A DNA stretch of 64,000 bases from Acanthopleura granulata (lineage: Eukaryota > Mollusca > Polyplacophora > Chitonida > Chitonidae): NCBI GenBank assembly GCA_016165875.1, contig JABBOT010000002.1, forward strand, positions 26,488,265-26,552,264, given 5' to 3'. This document shows, in pieces, positions 1 to 12,325 of this stretch (its first letter is position 1; the number at the start of each line of letters is the position of its first letter). Both the position numbers and the translations under genes were made by a program. Below the pieces are notes generated by a model that was not told the origin of the DNA, made no database searches, and was given only the letters and a program-made list of their open reading frames with translations.

Positions 1-453
1 ACGGTTATCAACTTAAAAAAACAAATACAACTAAAGCTGAAGTGTAGTTTTGAGGTTTGACTTAACAGTTTGGCACACAACTGGTTATAGTTGTGCCCTC
101 TCAAATAGATGCTAGGTACTGTGAGGCAGCACAAGTTTAGTCCTGGACAAGGCTCAGCTAAATAACACATCCAGGTCAAATATTTTCATTACTGCACATA
201 CGTTTAGGTGAAGCTGAAAGACAACTATTGTCAGCACTGTGCACACAAATTGGACAAGAACAATGCACATTAAACTACTCATCACAATCACCTGTCAGCA
301 GCACTGCTTCTGGATAGAATGGAGGTGTAATTCCAAATGATCATGGTAAAACACCACAAATGACCACTGAAGTTATGAAAACCACATTTTTTCATCAACA
401 TTCTGCTACATAAAAGGATTTGGTGCCGACTAGTTCGGGAGTTCAAACCTTAC
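1..453 (-). other. MAT2A intron 5, left part only
   Basis: This follows the splice donor at 453-452 (exon ends ...ACACAG, then GTAAGG on the minus strand). I looked for the next MAT exon, which should begin with VTVQYMQ-like codons, and did not find it. Nothing else is recognisable here. Confidence 0.7.
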
Positions 454-3400
454 CTGTGTTTTAGTGTCTGGACGGGCCCATGGAAGGCCACCATTTCGAC
501 GAAGTTGTGACAGCTTAACATTGAGTTTGTGCGCAAGTACAACTGTCAGGGGCATGCACTCTTCTGTCTCATCTGTAGCGTATCCAAACATCAGACCCTG
601 TAAAAATTTAGTTCATTTTCATTTCAAGATCTTTCTAGTCACAATACATATGAAGAGCAAAGGATTCTTTAAAAAACAGCAGTCTCTTCAGTATATACGG
701 TGTCCTTATCTCTAAGTTGGTATAGTCTTGTCATCAGTGGTAACGTATGATTGGCTTCAAAACCATTTCAATACAAGGCAAAGGCTAGCAAATTAAATCA
801 CTATTTTGTTTGGTATTTTATGTCCCTTTCAGTTCTGCATTTTCCTAAACTTTATCCTAAACAAGGATCCAACCGCAATTTTATTACAAGTGAACTTCTC
901 CCACCTTCTTTAGCCTGCTGAATATTTATACATAATAATGTGTCAAAATGTTTAAGACTGCCACTACTGGCGACTCATGACCATTTTCCACCACAAATTG
1001 TGACCATAACCACACTAGAGTGACCAATCCTAGGCGTAAGCAGTGCAGCCCTGTCATATTCTAGGCCACTGTTTAATTTTCGCTCTCTGATGTCCATATT
1101 CAATTAAGCCACAAGTATGACAGCAGTGCTAATCTAGGCACATGAATTGTGGTTAAATGTTTCTAATTTCCAATTTTAATTAGTCACTTGTATGACATGC
1201 TATGCAGTAGTTATTTCTCTGCTGTGTGGCAATGACTCAGCACACTACCAAGTCTTACAAACATGTCAGCTCATGTTCAACACAATACAGGTATTGTATT
1301 ACAGCTGTAGACACTGAATTAAACATTAAATGTTTTGACATGTTTGGTCACTGTGAAAGCTTATACAGCTGTGAAGCTGTACTCAATCCTTGAGACACTC
1401 ACCTGGTCTCCAGCTCCTATCTCCTCATCTTTTCTACCAACATGGACTCCCTGAGCTATTTCTGGGCTCTGTTGCTCAATTGCCATTAAGACATTGCATG
1501 TCTTGTAGTCAAAGCCTGCCAACAGGAAGTATGAATGAAAGGAGGAATGGATGGTTATGGCTTTCAGACTAACCATCAACATCACAAGTGTATCTTGGCA
1601 AGCATGAAGTTTATCCACTGACAGTGAGTGGGAGACTTCCCAAAGGTTCAAGCTTCAATAATTGAATATACAAAGTTCACAATATTCACAAGAGGAGCAC
1701 ATTTCACGGTGTTAAATTGAAATTAGTCTTATTGTGAAAGGCCTGTACATCACGATGAAAGTACTGTTTTCATATGTTTGCTGAAAATGCATTCTGCTTA
1801 CCTTTGCGCGAATCGTCATAGCCAATTTGTTTGACCGTGTCACGGATTACTTTCTGATAGTCTACCACAGCTTTGGAAGTAATTTCTCCACATACTAGCA
1901 CCATTCCTGTCTTCACCACTGTCTCTGAAGTCAAAATAAATTTCACCTTGTTAAATACTGTTTCCTAATCAGGAAAACATCCATACAAATGAGACTCATC
2001 CTTTAGCAATGACATCAACAGCCAATATTCTAAAGATCTGTAAAGTGCATGGCAAAAAAATAAATAAATAAAAGATTATGTTAAAGTGAAATTATAATTT
2101 CCCACTTCTAGAAAAGTTCACTAACTTGGTTTGTAAAATTCAGGAATTTTGTGGCACTTACCACAGGCAACTTTCGCATTTGGATCTTGCTTTAAATGGG
2201 CATCCAAAATAGCATCACTGATCTGGTCACACATTTTGTCTGAAAAAAATGCACAGTATTAATACTAGATATGCAAAGACATCCACCTACACACAAGCTT
2301 TCCAAGTTTAAGAAACTATACAGAAATATATGTTAGACGAAGGATCGCTTTGTTTTCAGCTCTGTTTTGTGGACTGGATTTAAGAAGACCACAAGTAAAA
2401 TAATTGCCACTCAAGAGCCCTATTTGAATCACAGGGGCAAAAAAGGGGGATATAGCCCATTAAAACTGGCATCCCAGGTGAGCATTTGTGTTCACATTTT
2501 TCTTTCGTTCAGTCCAAGAAATAAACCCGAAATTACTTCAACTCATGCATGATACACTGTATATTTATGGGTAACTTGACATGTGCTCTTTTTCAAAATC
2601 TATTACCGTGATAGTGGGTTAGCCCAGTAGTTTCTGTGGTAATGTCATTTATTTGTAGCCATACAATCTCCAGGGCTGAATGATTTAACCCCAAACAATT
2701 ATGAATCCTGAACCAGGGTGCAGCATTTGTTTGTACATGACACAGCTATTTCTATACTTTTCAATAACTAAGTCCCATTTGAACTAAGCTTAATATAAAT
2801 TCTAAAGCTAAGATAAAGGTTCATAAGGTTAGTGTTTCACCCATTCACTGTACATGTACCTGTGTAAGATAATGCACATTTTGCTGACCTTAGCTCGTAG
2901 GCAGTCCTTTGCCACCTCCAGCCCAATCTAAATGAGGCTATATCTGACATGGACTGTTTCAGCTGGAGAGGGCATACCACATGCAGAGCAGAAATATTAG
3001 CAGTTTATGGAAGCTGTGGCGAATAACTACCCTGAATGATGTAACAAGCTACAGGCTCACTGAAAACATATGTTTTTACTGAATGAGAGAAGTGTTACAT
3101 GTACTTCCTTCAAATAATTTTTAGCAAAGGGTCCATGACTAACCAGCGAAGTGGCTTGCCAATATACATTTGCTACTGTTCTGTAGCTCTCCATCTGTCA
3201 GAATATTAGCTATCAGAATGTTAGCTTTAAATCTTAGAGGAGCCGTAAAAACTTGCAACCAATAGCACGTCAGTCAGAAGTTTGCAATACTGTCATCCCT
3301 TGAGAGGAGGCCATTTTGCCTAAATCACAGTTATGGGTGATGAAGAGTTCTCGTTTCTGTGCCGGTGCATGCACGTTAAACTCGAAATAAGTACATCATG

Positions 3401-4252
3401 GCTGGTTAGCTGTAAAGTACTTGTCCCCATCAGGAGTTCGGGGCTGGCTTGCCATCACCCACTGGAAAATACGCGAGATGTGTATGCACCCAAGCTGAGA
3501 GGTAAGAGCCAGAGCTGACACCTGTTTTGAGCTGCAAACATTATTCAGAAGGGACGTATCTGACTTGGCATGAAGGCACACAAGCTCTACCATTGCTTCT
3601 CACTTTGGCTATGATATCCCGTCAGTCCAGTATATAAAAGAGGGATTGAAATAGCAACCTGGAGCTAACTTCAGGCCTGCCAGAAAATAAAGAGGAGAGC
3701 TGCAGTTCTGTATATTAGGTGCTTGTTAATAAGAGCTTTTCTTTTTCCCTCCTTGAACTTTCCATATGAAAAACTTGTTAGGATTTCTGATTTCCAAGTG
3801 TTTATTCTACTGATCTCAGTGGATAATCAGGAACATCTCTTAACCACTATAATTTCGGTGGAGCCCTGAATTCTTACTGTGATCCGGTCTCGTCCATGTT
3901 AGTAGTCACTGTAATCCAATCATCCCTGAATGTGTTAATGTCCAAACTGACACGAGAGACCGATTTACTTTCCATCGCTCTGTCTTACTTTCATAATTAC
4001 TGAGGATTTCGATAACAACCCCACGTGTTTTGGTCGCCATGTTTGTTGTGCCTGTTATAGATCGCACTTTCCTACGACAAACTACACAGAAATAGGCGAC
4101 ACTATTCATAAATTACCTGGATGTCCTTCTCCGACAGATTCAGAAGTAAAGAGAAATGTTCCGACGTCATCTTGGCTGCATTCCTCTGCATAATGTTGGT
4201 GGAATTCTTGATAATGGTCCCCATTTACACCGTTGACTATTGGCTCAGACAT
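454..4252 (-). CDS. MAT2A: S-adenosylmethionine synthase (MAT2A type), 5' part, five exons
   Basis: Makes S-adenosylmethionine from methionine and ATP in the cytosol. Exons in reading order: 4252-4117, 2239-2162, 1924-1802, 1515-1403, 597-454. All introns are GT-AG and the phases agree, giving 198 codons; vertebrate MAT2A has about 395, so roughly half the protein lies off the left edge. Residues seen: start [11 protein letters not shown], then [13 protein letters not shown] (methionine-site region, about 35-47), [21 protein letters not shown], the family signature [12 protein letters not shown] (146-157, split by an intron after Q150), and [21 protein letters not shown] near the edge. The ATG at 4252 is chosen because it gives the family-like N-terminus and follows a TATA-like box by about 70 bp. 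The invertebrate gene is probably ancestral to both MAT1A and MAT2A, so the symbol is by best resemblance. Identification is very secure; only the missing half is unknown. Confidence 0.96.
598..1402 (-). other. MAT2A intron 4
   Basis: A GT-AG intron of 805 bp between the exon ending in GAGDQ and the exon starting GLMFGYA. I see only AT-rich unique sequence, with no repeat or RNA gene. Confidence 0.8.
2240..4116 (-). other. MAT2A intron 1
   Basis: A 1,877-bp intron that splits codon 46 (D of GHPDK) after its first base. Short open frames on both strands at about 3333-3593 overlap each other and have no recognisable protein. No mobile element was identified. Confidence 0.8.
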
Positions 4253-4390
4253 GTTTATATCTCCTCCTCCCTTGGTCGAGATCTAATGGAAAAGAGGACG
4301 TTGTAGAGTTAGTTCAGATATTTATACACTGTGGCGGGTCACGTGATGAGTACACAATTCTGATTGGTCTACACTAAATATGGCGGTGCT
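4253..4390 (-). promoter_or_regulatory. Probable MAT2A promoter: TATA box, E-box, CCAAT box
   Basis: Read on the minus strand upstream of the MAT2A ATG: TATAAATA at 4326-4319 (67-74 bp before the ATG), the E-box CACGTG at 4345-4340, and an inverted CCAAT at 4367-4363. Their order and spacing (TATA nearest the gene, CCAAT about 40 bp further out) are those of a classical core promoter. The assignment rests on motif spacing alone; no transcript start was seen. Confidence 0.45.
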
Positions 4391-5157
4391 TGGACTCGTC
4401 TGCGGAAATGGGGGAGTCTTTATCAAACACCATACCTGGATTTCGCATAAGCAGGCTCCCTATATTACATGGATGGCCTGTAGAAGAAAAATTGTAAAGC
4501 TAGTTATCAAATTAAGCATAGTGAATGGTTAAAATAAAAACGATACAGACCTACATTCACTGCAAGTGATCTTAATTTGAACACTAAAATGAATAATTTT
4601 TGTGAGTATGCTGAAATGGAATTTCCCGATCAGGTTAGTTCTAGGTCATGGAAACTAGTTTGAGGAGGATGATAACTGCAGATTGCGCGCTATAAATGAT
4701 GGTGGAAAATTTCCTGATTCAAATTTTTGAAATGTCAGTAGAGTAATATAGAGAGAGCATAGAGAAAAGTTGTGATATCAGCACACATGTATATGATCTA
4801 CCTCATGTCAATGTAGACCGCTGCCAACATGGGTGGGCTGGACTCACCATTATACCAGGTCAGGATTTAATATAAAACACGCCAAAGTCTGCCACATAAG
4901 TTCACCATGAGTTAGAATGTTTATAAAACAATTGAAATAGTTATTAAGCATAAAGATACTGTCAGTTTATTTCATAAGGAAAGTTAGTGTTTTCAAGCTT
5001 TATATTTCACAGGATTTTATAACAAAAAATAGATATATTATCGATTTCTGCCTATAGACCTACCAATAGGATCATTATAAAGTCGACTGAAAACCAGAAT
5101 ATACAGTAGATTTAAATTTAACAGTGCAACAGTATGAGTTTGTCCCATAAATGAAGA
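4391..5157. other. Intergenic, no feature recognised
   Basis: AT-rich sequence right of the MAT2A promoter. A 50-codon open frame starts at an ATG at 4380 on the plus strand and ends at 4532; it matches nothing I know and is discussed as a finding, not called as a gene. Confidence 0.5.
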
Positions 5158-5342
5158 CCAGCTCATGCTGACTTCCTCTCCGGCGGGACGTGGGAAGGTC
5201 CCCCAGAAACCTGCGGATTGTCGTAAGATTCCCCCCCCCCCGCCCCCGGGCTCTGCCCGATTTCCTTCCCACCATAATGCTAGCCGCCGTCGTATAAGTG
5301 AAATATTCTTGAGTACGGCGTAAAACACCAATCAAATAAATA
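5158..5342 (+). mobile_element. RUDI-like V-SINE, 5'-truncated
   Basis: Carries the V-SINE style core (GGGCTCTGCCCGATTTCC, then CCCACCATAATGCTAGCC), then the tail region GTATAAGTGAAATATTC, GAGTACGGCGTAAAACACC and AATCAAATAAATA. The same sequence recurs at least eight more times in this window. The tRNA-like head is missing, so this is a 5'-truncated copy. A C-rich run at about 5230-5246 has expanded inside it. Open frames of 86-97 codons across this copy are artefacts of the repeat. Confidence 0.8.
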
Positions 5343-8300
5343 TGTGAAGAAGTGTTGTGCTGACGTACATGTAGGCTTATTTGGCAAGCATAATATCGAG
5401 GAATCGACGTCAGGAGCCTAGGCCTATATGTATCATTAACAAATATAAGTAATTATGGCGATAATTTTCGTTCATTAAACCTATACAGATCGTAACTTAT
5501 ATTTATACTTCACTTAAAATGAAGACAGGGTTAAAAATGTCTATGACTATCCGATTACATGCAACCCTCAGGTGTGCATGAAATTTGGCCATATTTTTGT
5601 TATTATTATTATTTCATATTTTAATTTCCAATGTTGTCATCATTTCCCCTCTCTCAAAGATGAAAACCAAATTTCAGTAGAAGCCTTAAAAAAAGTATGA
5701 CTTGTTGTCAACCAAGAAAGTTAGGTTTTCCTAGCTCCCCCTGATTAAGGGATTATCTCACTGAGGGGCATAATCTGCTGTGAATAGGCGTACCTCTGGG
5801 CAGTATGCATTGCCCTCTGTTAACATCTGTCTATGAGCTCCGCAACACTGCTTGTACAGACGTGTAGTCCTGTGCCCATGCAGGCATCGTTAACAAAAAC
5901 AACAGCCATAATTACCCAACCTGGTTGCCATTGGAGGAGGGGCTTTTGAACATGTACATGTTCCGACATGAAGGCTCTGCCCAGAATCTTCATTATAAAA
6001 CACCCATTCATGCTCTCATAGATTACCCCTCTTATATTTTTTTAAATCATACACAAACAAGTTGATATATTGATATATTGACTGGAAGCTGGACAATTAA
6101 TGATTGAAATTAATTTGCGAACGAACTATAGTAGCGAATTTTGTCATACATGATGCTCCTCCCGTCATTTTGGTCATTTTCTCCCAGATTTCTCTTATTT
6201 AAGACAGTCATGTGGTAGAATGCTTTTAATTCTGACAACACAATACTCAGTTCACCATGCATGAGGACAGTCTGCGTGGCTCACCCTATCGTCAAGTATG
6301 TACATGCCATGGTGCTGAAACAACGCCATGATTAACTGCCACTTAAGGTCCATGGGGGGGTCCAGCGCTTATACCTGCGCCTATCTATCTATCTATCTAT
6401 CTGTAATTACTCGCCTTTCCTACAGCTCTTTTTAATATTGTACCGTATCATACTGCTTCTTCATCTCAAAAATGTCTGCACCGGTGACGCTTATCAGAGA
6501 CCTAAAGCAGTTTAATAGATTGGTATTTTTTGTGTCACAACGCTCTCAAGCAAACGCAAGATTTGGTCTATGTTCGAGTTTATTCCATTCGAGCATGTGA
6601 TTCTGAGAAATTTCCCAAAGTAAACTTTTGATTATAGGTGACAACGAGGTATAGCATTAATGGCGGACAAGCGCACGGTGTCAGCAGTGCTACATTAGAG
6701 ACTGCACGAGGTTTACCCGAGGCCTGTAGCAAATTGTGTCAGGATGCTATGTCTCTGGAATGCCACCTTTGTAGCCCAGTATACACATGACGTTTGCGTA
6801 CATATTATAACTGTATCGTATATGTTAACGTCAAGTATATACGCTTGGCTACATCAATGCAATCGTTTTTTTAGCTGAAGAAGCGACAGGCAAAAGTAAG
6901 AGTGTCGTGGGAGACGTGAATATGGGTTGGTACGGAGGTAATTATGCGTTGGTGGGTCATCAGTGGCAGCTAACCATATTGAAGTGTAAACATTACAGAA
7001 CCATGTATTTTACATTAGGATCACCCAGGCAAGTAGGTGGTATCAGTGGCCCATGTCCATTTCTCAACAAAGCCATAGAAACTGATTGCTGTCTATAGAC
7101 CAGTTAACGTACAAGCACTTTTCGGCCCCCTTTATACGAGTCAACTACATCCCAACTTAAAATAAAACCACTTGGCTAATAGACTTAGTGCTATATTTCA
7201 AATGTTGTGATTTCTGATTTTTTACAGACGGACACATATAAGGCGTGTTAAGCTCAGTTTTCAACACCCCCTCCCTCCCCCTACCCTACCACCTCCCTCG
7301 TGACCAAAAGCGTACCCTATCGACATGGCATGAGCTGTGTCCACGTCTACAGCGGTTGGTAACGCTGTGTGTGTATCGATTATTTGTAACACAGTGTATG
7401 TACCCACTATATCGACATCAGCTGATTGGGCGCCCTGCTCGTCACTGGTCGAATTCTCAGGTGTCTATACAGATGTACATAGTGGTCAGTCCTGAAACAC
7501 GAATAACCCGGTGATTAAAACTGACGTCTATCTGTAAAGCCAGTTACAACGCCCCAGACCTATAGCAAAGGTTGCCTAAGCAGGGCAGGCCCAAATACAT
7601 GCATATTTTAAAGGAAATTATGTAACGATCACATACTTTCATGCCAGCCGATATCTTAACACACACAAACATGAGCAGTACCAGGCAGACAGTTGGAATA
7701 CATTTACGATTGGTTTCAACCATGACCGGTAGAAGTCGAATGGTTCTATGTGTAACACCTAGTGTCATCAGTTTACGTGATTAAGTATAAGAGATCCTCG
7801 ACCTGGTGAACAGAGGTCAAGCAGCCTATAGCATGCGTGATATGTGCAGTCTGTAAATTTCCCCAGTCTGGTTATCATCCATCTGAACGGGACAAGAGGA
7901 TAAGATAACGGTTCATACACAGATGGACATAGGTTGGCCTGTACAACTGTGTAATCATACCAGGTACCTTCAGACGTACAGAACTTTATCACAGATCTGG
8001 TCGTTATTTTTAGTCAGTCAACCTCGAGCAACTGCCATTTTCCTTTCACCAGAGAACGATGCATGCCACGGGGGTTAGGTGCCAAGGCAAGCGGAACAAC
8101 GAGAGCCTAGAGAAACTACATGTAAATATAGGCCAAGGATCCATGAGGCGCCTATGTATGTGCCCCGGAAGTTCTGTGATTCCGGACGCATTCAAAACGC
8201 TTTTGGGTTCAATAAAACCATGTAAAATTTCCAAATAAACCGATGTGAACGGAACCTATAATACCTGAAAAATATTAAAAACATTGTGAATAAAGGTGGA

Positions 8301-8411
8301 ACTGGAACAACCTACGTGTTCAAGGGGCTAGGTGGGAAGTCCCTTCCGCAAACCCTTCCCTGATCACTCGGGCCTGGAATTACAGGTGTCTCTCCCCGCA
8401 GATGTAAATAG
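5343..8411. other. Intergenic, mostly featureless
   Basis: About 3 kb of AT-rich sequence with no gene-like reading frame longer than 90 codons and no recognised domain. It holds a short (CTAT)n microsatellite at 6381-6402 and little else that I can name. Confidence 0.5.
6381..6402. repeat. (CTAT)n microsatellite
   Basis: About five perfect CTAT units in a row, followed by unique sequence. Confidence 0.9.
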
Positions 8412-8412
8412 C

Positions 8413-8620
8413 CCTGGCCCCAGTTTCATGAAGCGCACTTAGCTAAGTATTCCCTTAACTATCATGGCAACGTATGTTGTAGAGATAGGAAATGCACTTA
8501 GCTAAGTGCTACTTAGCACTAAGTATTCCCTTAACTATCATGGCAACGTATGTTGTAGAGATAGGAAATGCACTTAGCTAAGTGCTACTTAGCACTAAGT
8601 ATGCTTCACGAAACCGGCCC
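8413..8620. mobile_element. MITE-like element with inverted ends and internal 76-bp tandem pair
   Basis: The left end CCCCAGTTTCATGAAGC (to 8434) is the inverted match of the right end GCTTCACGAAACCGG (8603-8617), so the segment has terminal inverted repeats. Between them lie two identical 76-bp units, 8445-8520 and 8521-8596, each containing the self-complementary string CTTAGCTAAG and an imperfect AGTGCTACTTAGCACT palindrome. There is no coding capacity, which fits a non-autonomous DNA transposon. The target-site duplication is not clear. A foldback satellite is the alternative reading. Confidence 0.65.
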
Positions 8621-9280
8621 TGATGCCTCATTTCGTCTTCGATTGTTTGTCGCAATTAGGCATTGCTGGTAAAATCCTAGTCCAACACGGTGTGCGTCTG
8701 TATGCTTGTTTAGTGTACTGACAGGTATTGTATGTAGACATCAGACAGTAAAGACCAGTAGAAGTGGTGGGAGGCTGGCCTCTGCATGCACCACGAAATT
8801 TACGAAGCTCTCATGCGCCAACCCCATATAAAGCACAACCTATAAAACAAACATAACTGGCGCAGTCGGCACACAGGTTTTTCCCAGCATGCCCCGGCGT
8901 GTATATATATGCAGTGGCGTCATTCTGGATTAGGCCATTACGCGGTTTGCTGGCTGTATATATAATGTGTGAAAACGCAACACCTTGCATGCTTGCCCAC
9001 GGCTTAGGGCGTAAACTGTCGCTCTCCATGTATGCATCGCATCTACAGGTATATATATGTAAGTCCACCTTTACTAAGTCATGAACATGCCATTCATGGT
9101 TGTTAGTGAATGGTGTTTATAAACACCGAATATACTCAAGAATATATCCTCTTTATGACAACCACGAACACACTGTCCGTTAATCCCCTTTCTTTACATG
9201 ATCCTCTTACTTAAAGCTGGCGCAGAACGATGCAGCGGTTATAAATCTCCTGGTGGAGGTTATACAGACGTGTTGAGGTT
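8621..9280. other. Intergenic, no feature recognised
   Basis: Unique-looking sequence between the MITE-like element and the foldback element. Overlapping short open frames on both strands at 8811-9084 have no recognisable protein content. Confidence 0.5.
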
Positions 9281-9521
9281 CATCCCCGCTGCGGATGACA
9301 ACTACAACTGCAACTACTACTGCAACTACATGCCGGCGACATGAAAACAGTCGCCGAAAAATGGAACCAGTTCTATTTTTGCCGGGCGACATGAATATCG
9401 CCCTGATGTCGTCGAGACATGAGGTCGGTAGTGGGGACGACACGACAAGTTAAAGAACGTTCTATTTTGTCGACGTTGTAGTTGTGGTTGCAGTTGTAGC
9501 TGTCCACCACAGCGGGGACAG
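9281..9521. repeat. Foldback element with long inverted arms
   Basis: The left arm 9281-9330 (CCCCGCTGCGGATGACAAC, then ACTACAACTGCAACTACTAC) is the imperfect inverted complement of the right arm 9474-9521 (GTTGTAGTTGTGGTTGCAG, then CACCACAGCGGGG). Inside the loop a second hairpin sits at about 9350-9392 (GTCGCCGAAAAATGGAAC against GTTCTATTTTTGCCGGGCGAC read inverted). This nested structure suits a foldback-type mobile element or a long-hairpin source. No coding frame is supported. Confidence 0.6.
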
Positions 9522-9641
9522 GCCTTTACGGTAAGCGGTCGCGGACATGTATATATAGTCCACCGCTGATCATCAAAGAGAAAAACAGAACCGTCCAGTA
9601 CCCTGTTCCGAAACGCCTGATACCATTCCATAGTGACACCC

Positions 9642-10040
9642 GTTGGAGAAAAGCTGATTTAAGGCAGGATTAAATTTAGAATATTCAGCTCGGGTCATTG
9701 ATTATAAAATATAGGCCTATACTTAATAAGAGTATGTTCGGGGATTGGGAATTTTGTCAAGGCCCATGGATATCCCATACCGTAAGAGAACACTGCATAA
9801 CACCCGGGGCTAATGTGTTAGTCCAACATAATATATACATGGATACCTTATATATAATCTTCTAATTTCTGTTCTATAATGCCTAGTTACATGCAATTGT
9901 AACAGGAATGCACAGTTTCTCTTTTCTCACATGTTTAGTTCATCCAATGAACAATATAGCCGTATGTTTTCTTTCCCGGAAAAAATGCATGAATGAAGCG
10001 TAATTATCACATTATCAGTATGGTCCATAAAACCCACCAT
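9642..10040. repeat. Copy 1 of a duplicated segment
   Basis: Begins GTTGGAGAAAAGCTGATTTA and shares, in the same order, GGCCCAT, GAGAACACTGCATAA, TCTCTTTTCTCAC, CCAATGAACAATA and GTATGTTTTCTTTCCCG with the segment at 10640-11000. The copies are diverged by many substitutions and indels, so the duplication is old. Its nature is unknown. Confidence 0.7.
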
Positions 10041-10470
10041 TAGGACATTTGACTGCGTTCCTTCAGGTGAAAAAAATCTCAAACATTTAGTGATGGTATT
10101 TTCAGATAGGGTATTTAATGGTCTTTTCACTCACCATAAGCTCATTTTAAAGAGGTCTTTCCCTTTAAGCAAAAAATTTGTAGCCCCAAATATTGACCGA
10201 ATATAATCCTATGTGTATATATTCTGAAAACCCAAAGACTTTTGATTTCAAATAAAGAGAAAAACTTAAAAAATCAGACTTGTTTTTCAATATAGCGTTG
10301 ATCACATTGGCATGTGGGGATAACGTTCATGACAGAGGTGACCCCGAGGTCCAAGAGGCGAGCGGACTGATCACTGTGAGTGGGTGCATTTAGCGTTTGT
10401 ATGTCAATTACATAAGACCATGTAGTGTGATATTTATTGAAAGCCTTCACATCTGTCTATATATAGTGAC

Positions 10471-10471
<1 letters not shown>

Positions 10472-10522
<51 letters not shown>
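10472..10522. repeat. (TA)n microsatellite, about 25 units
   Basis: A nearly pure alternating TA run between the two copies of the duplicated segment. Confidence 0.95.
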
Positions 10523-10526
<4 letters not shown>

Positions 10527-10639
10527 TCAGCGGGACGATTGTGACCCTATCAAAGGTTCTATGTCGGATGTAAATTAGCGTGTATATAGCAGCTATGTAA
10601 GTTAAGTGTGTTACACAACGGGGAAGAGTTCCCCTTTCT

Positions 10640-11000
10640 GTTGGAGAAAAGTTGATTTAAGACAGGATTAAATCTAAAATGTTCTGCTCATGCCATTAAT
10701 CTCATGTGTTCTGAAACTGGGGATTTTGTCTAGGCCCATAAGTATAGGCTATGGTACCAAATGAGAACACTGCATAATATATATACACGCATACCCTATA
10801 TAGAATTCTTCAAATTTTTGTAGTAGCCAAGTTATATGTAACTATAACAGGGATGAGCACTTCCTCTTTTCTCACTATAGGTTATTCCATCCAATGAACA
10901 ATAACCATATGTTTTCTTTCCCGAAGATAAAAATGCATGAGAGTGAAGTGTAAGTTTTTGTTTTAAACACTTATAATATCTGTCCTATAAAACTAGAGGA
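10640..11000. repeat. Copy 2 of a duplicated segment
   Basis: The partner of 9642-10040, starting 998 bp to the right in the same orientation, beginning TTGGAGAAAAGTTGATTTA. It has the same ordered blocks with scattered changes. Confidence 0.7.
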
Positions 11001-12030
11001 ATTATGGTGTGGACACAGGTACATATAAACGTTTATCTCTGCTTTATCTCAGCTGGAGTATTACAGGCGAGTAATATATTTGCAGACCTATATATAACCT
11101 GTGGAAGTATGAAGGACAACTTTACACCTTGTACAAAGGCTTAATATTCACAAGATGTTTTTTTTTTTGTTTTTTTGTTTTTTTTGCCAGTTCAATACAC
11201 ATAACACATTGTTTTGTACCAGTTCACGAATTTTTCACTTAAAAACCGAAGTGCCGCGGATAAACCACAGACATATAATAGGCAAATAACAATCACCGGT
11301 GCGCATATCGGTCATATACGTATATATGCCGTCTCACACGGTTGTTCATAAGACAGTGAATATAGTTAATATTTCCAAATGGAAGCCACTCGTATATCTG
11401 GTGTCGCATTCAGGACAACCTTGAAGAGAGTGACCCGGTGAATTTCCACTGACGGTCATGTGATAATGTAATTATGGCCAGCTCGTGACATATAGGTTGC
11501 GTGTTATAATCATAGTTTACACACAACAAAAGACGTATGTTTCCTTTGTTATTATTAACTCCTATATGTGTGTGTTTGTCAGCTCTGACAAGAGCATTAT
11601 TCACCTAGGCTTGCTGTCTCTTGGATGTATCAGCGAGTGCTGGCTGGATAATTTACAAAACATGTCATGACACTTAAGGTAAAGCTGTAACGGTGGATGT
11701 ACATTGGAGCAACTAGGGTATACCCCGGGTAGAGCTCGCACATATTACTGAACATATGTACGCTTCTGCACCTGTTAAGGTATATATGTAAGTTTATTTT
11801 AACTGAAGGTTTGTCGTTAGAGAACATTAGGCAGTTTTGACCCGAGGTCCTTTATGTTTTTATCCGGGTGGTTTTGTGGTTAATGACATGTTTCTAATTA
11901 GCGACACCTCTCGTTAAATGAACATGCAGAAATAGTTAAGTTAAATGTACACGCACGTACACTTGGGTTTAATTTACCGAAACTTGCCGATTCTCCCCAC
12001 TGCTTCGTTCAACTGTCTCAATGTTGGTCC
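11001..12030. other. Intergenic, no feature recognised
   Basis: AT-rich, with a T-rich run at about 11157-11186. Overlapping 61-65 codon open frames on both strands carry no recognisable protein. Confidence 0.5.
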
Positions 12031-12054
12031 ATATATCAATGTAGACCCTTGTTC

Positions 12055-12135
12055 ATTTCATTAGGCAATATCGCCACGATATGGCTGAGATATTGCCGAC
12101 TTGAGGTTAAGCCACAATCATCCATTCATTCATAT
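12055..12135 (+). mobile_element. Old mollusc-type repeat tail with (CATT)n end
   Basis: Reads AATATCGCCACGATATGGCT, GAGATATTGCCGACTTGAGG, then TTAAGCCACAATCATCC and short CATT repeats. I know very similar tails from gastropod genomes, where they end SINE-like repeats. Only this tail is recognisable here. Family assignment is from memory. Confidence 0.45.
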
Positions 12136-12204
12136 TTGAAATTACCAATATTATAAACAGCATTCACAGTCATATATTATTTCTAATCAACACAACATTT
12201 GTTT

Positions 12205-12325
12205 CTTTATCTCATTGCCGTTTTACCCCGCACTCAAGAATATTTCTTTTATAATTCAACAGCCTGCATTAAACAGAACTCAGGCTAGGGGAAACCCAAG
12301 ACCATCCGCAGATTTCTGGCTATAG
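12205..12325 (-). mobile_element. RUDI-like V-SINE fragment, strongly decayed
   Basis: In inverted order it has the tail motif CACTCAAGAATATTTC, then GGGGAAACCC and GACCATCCGCAG, matching the V-SINE copies elsewhere in the window with many changes. Confidence 0.55.

Noticed and set aside
5038..5335. Two open frames of 86 and 97 codons, minus
   Set aside because: They run through a V-SINE copy; the same peptide-like strings recur at other SINE copies, so they are repeat artefacts.
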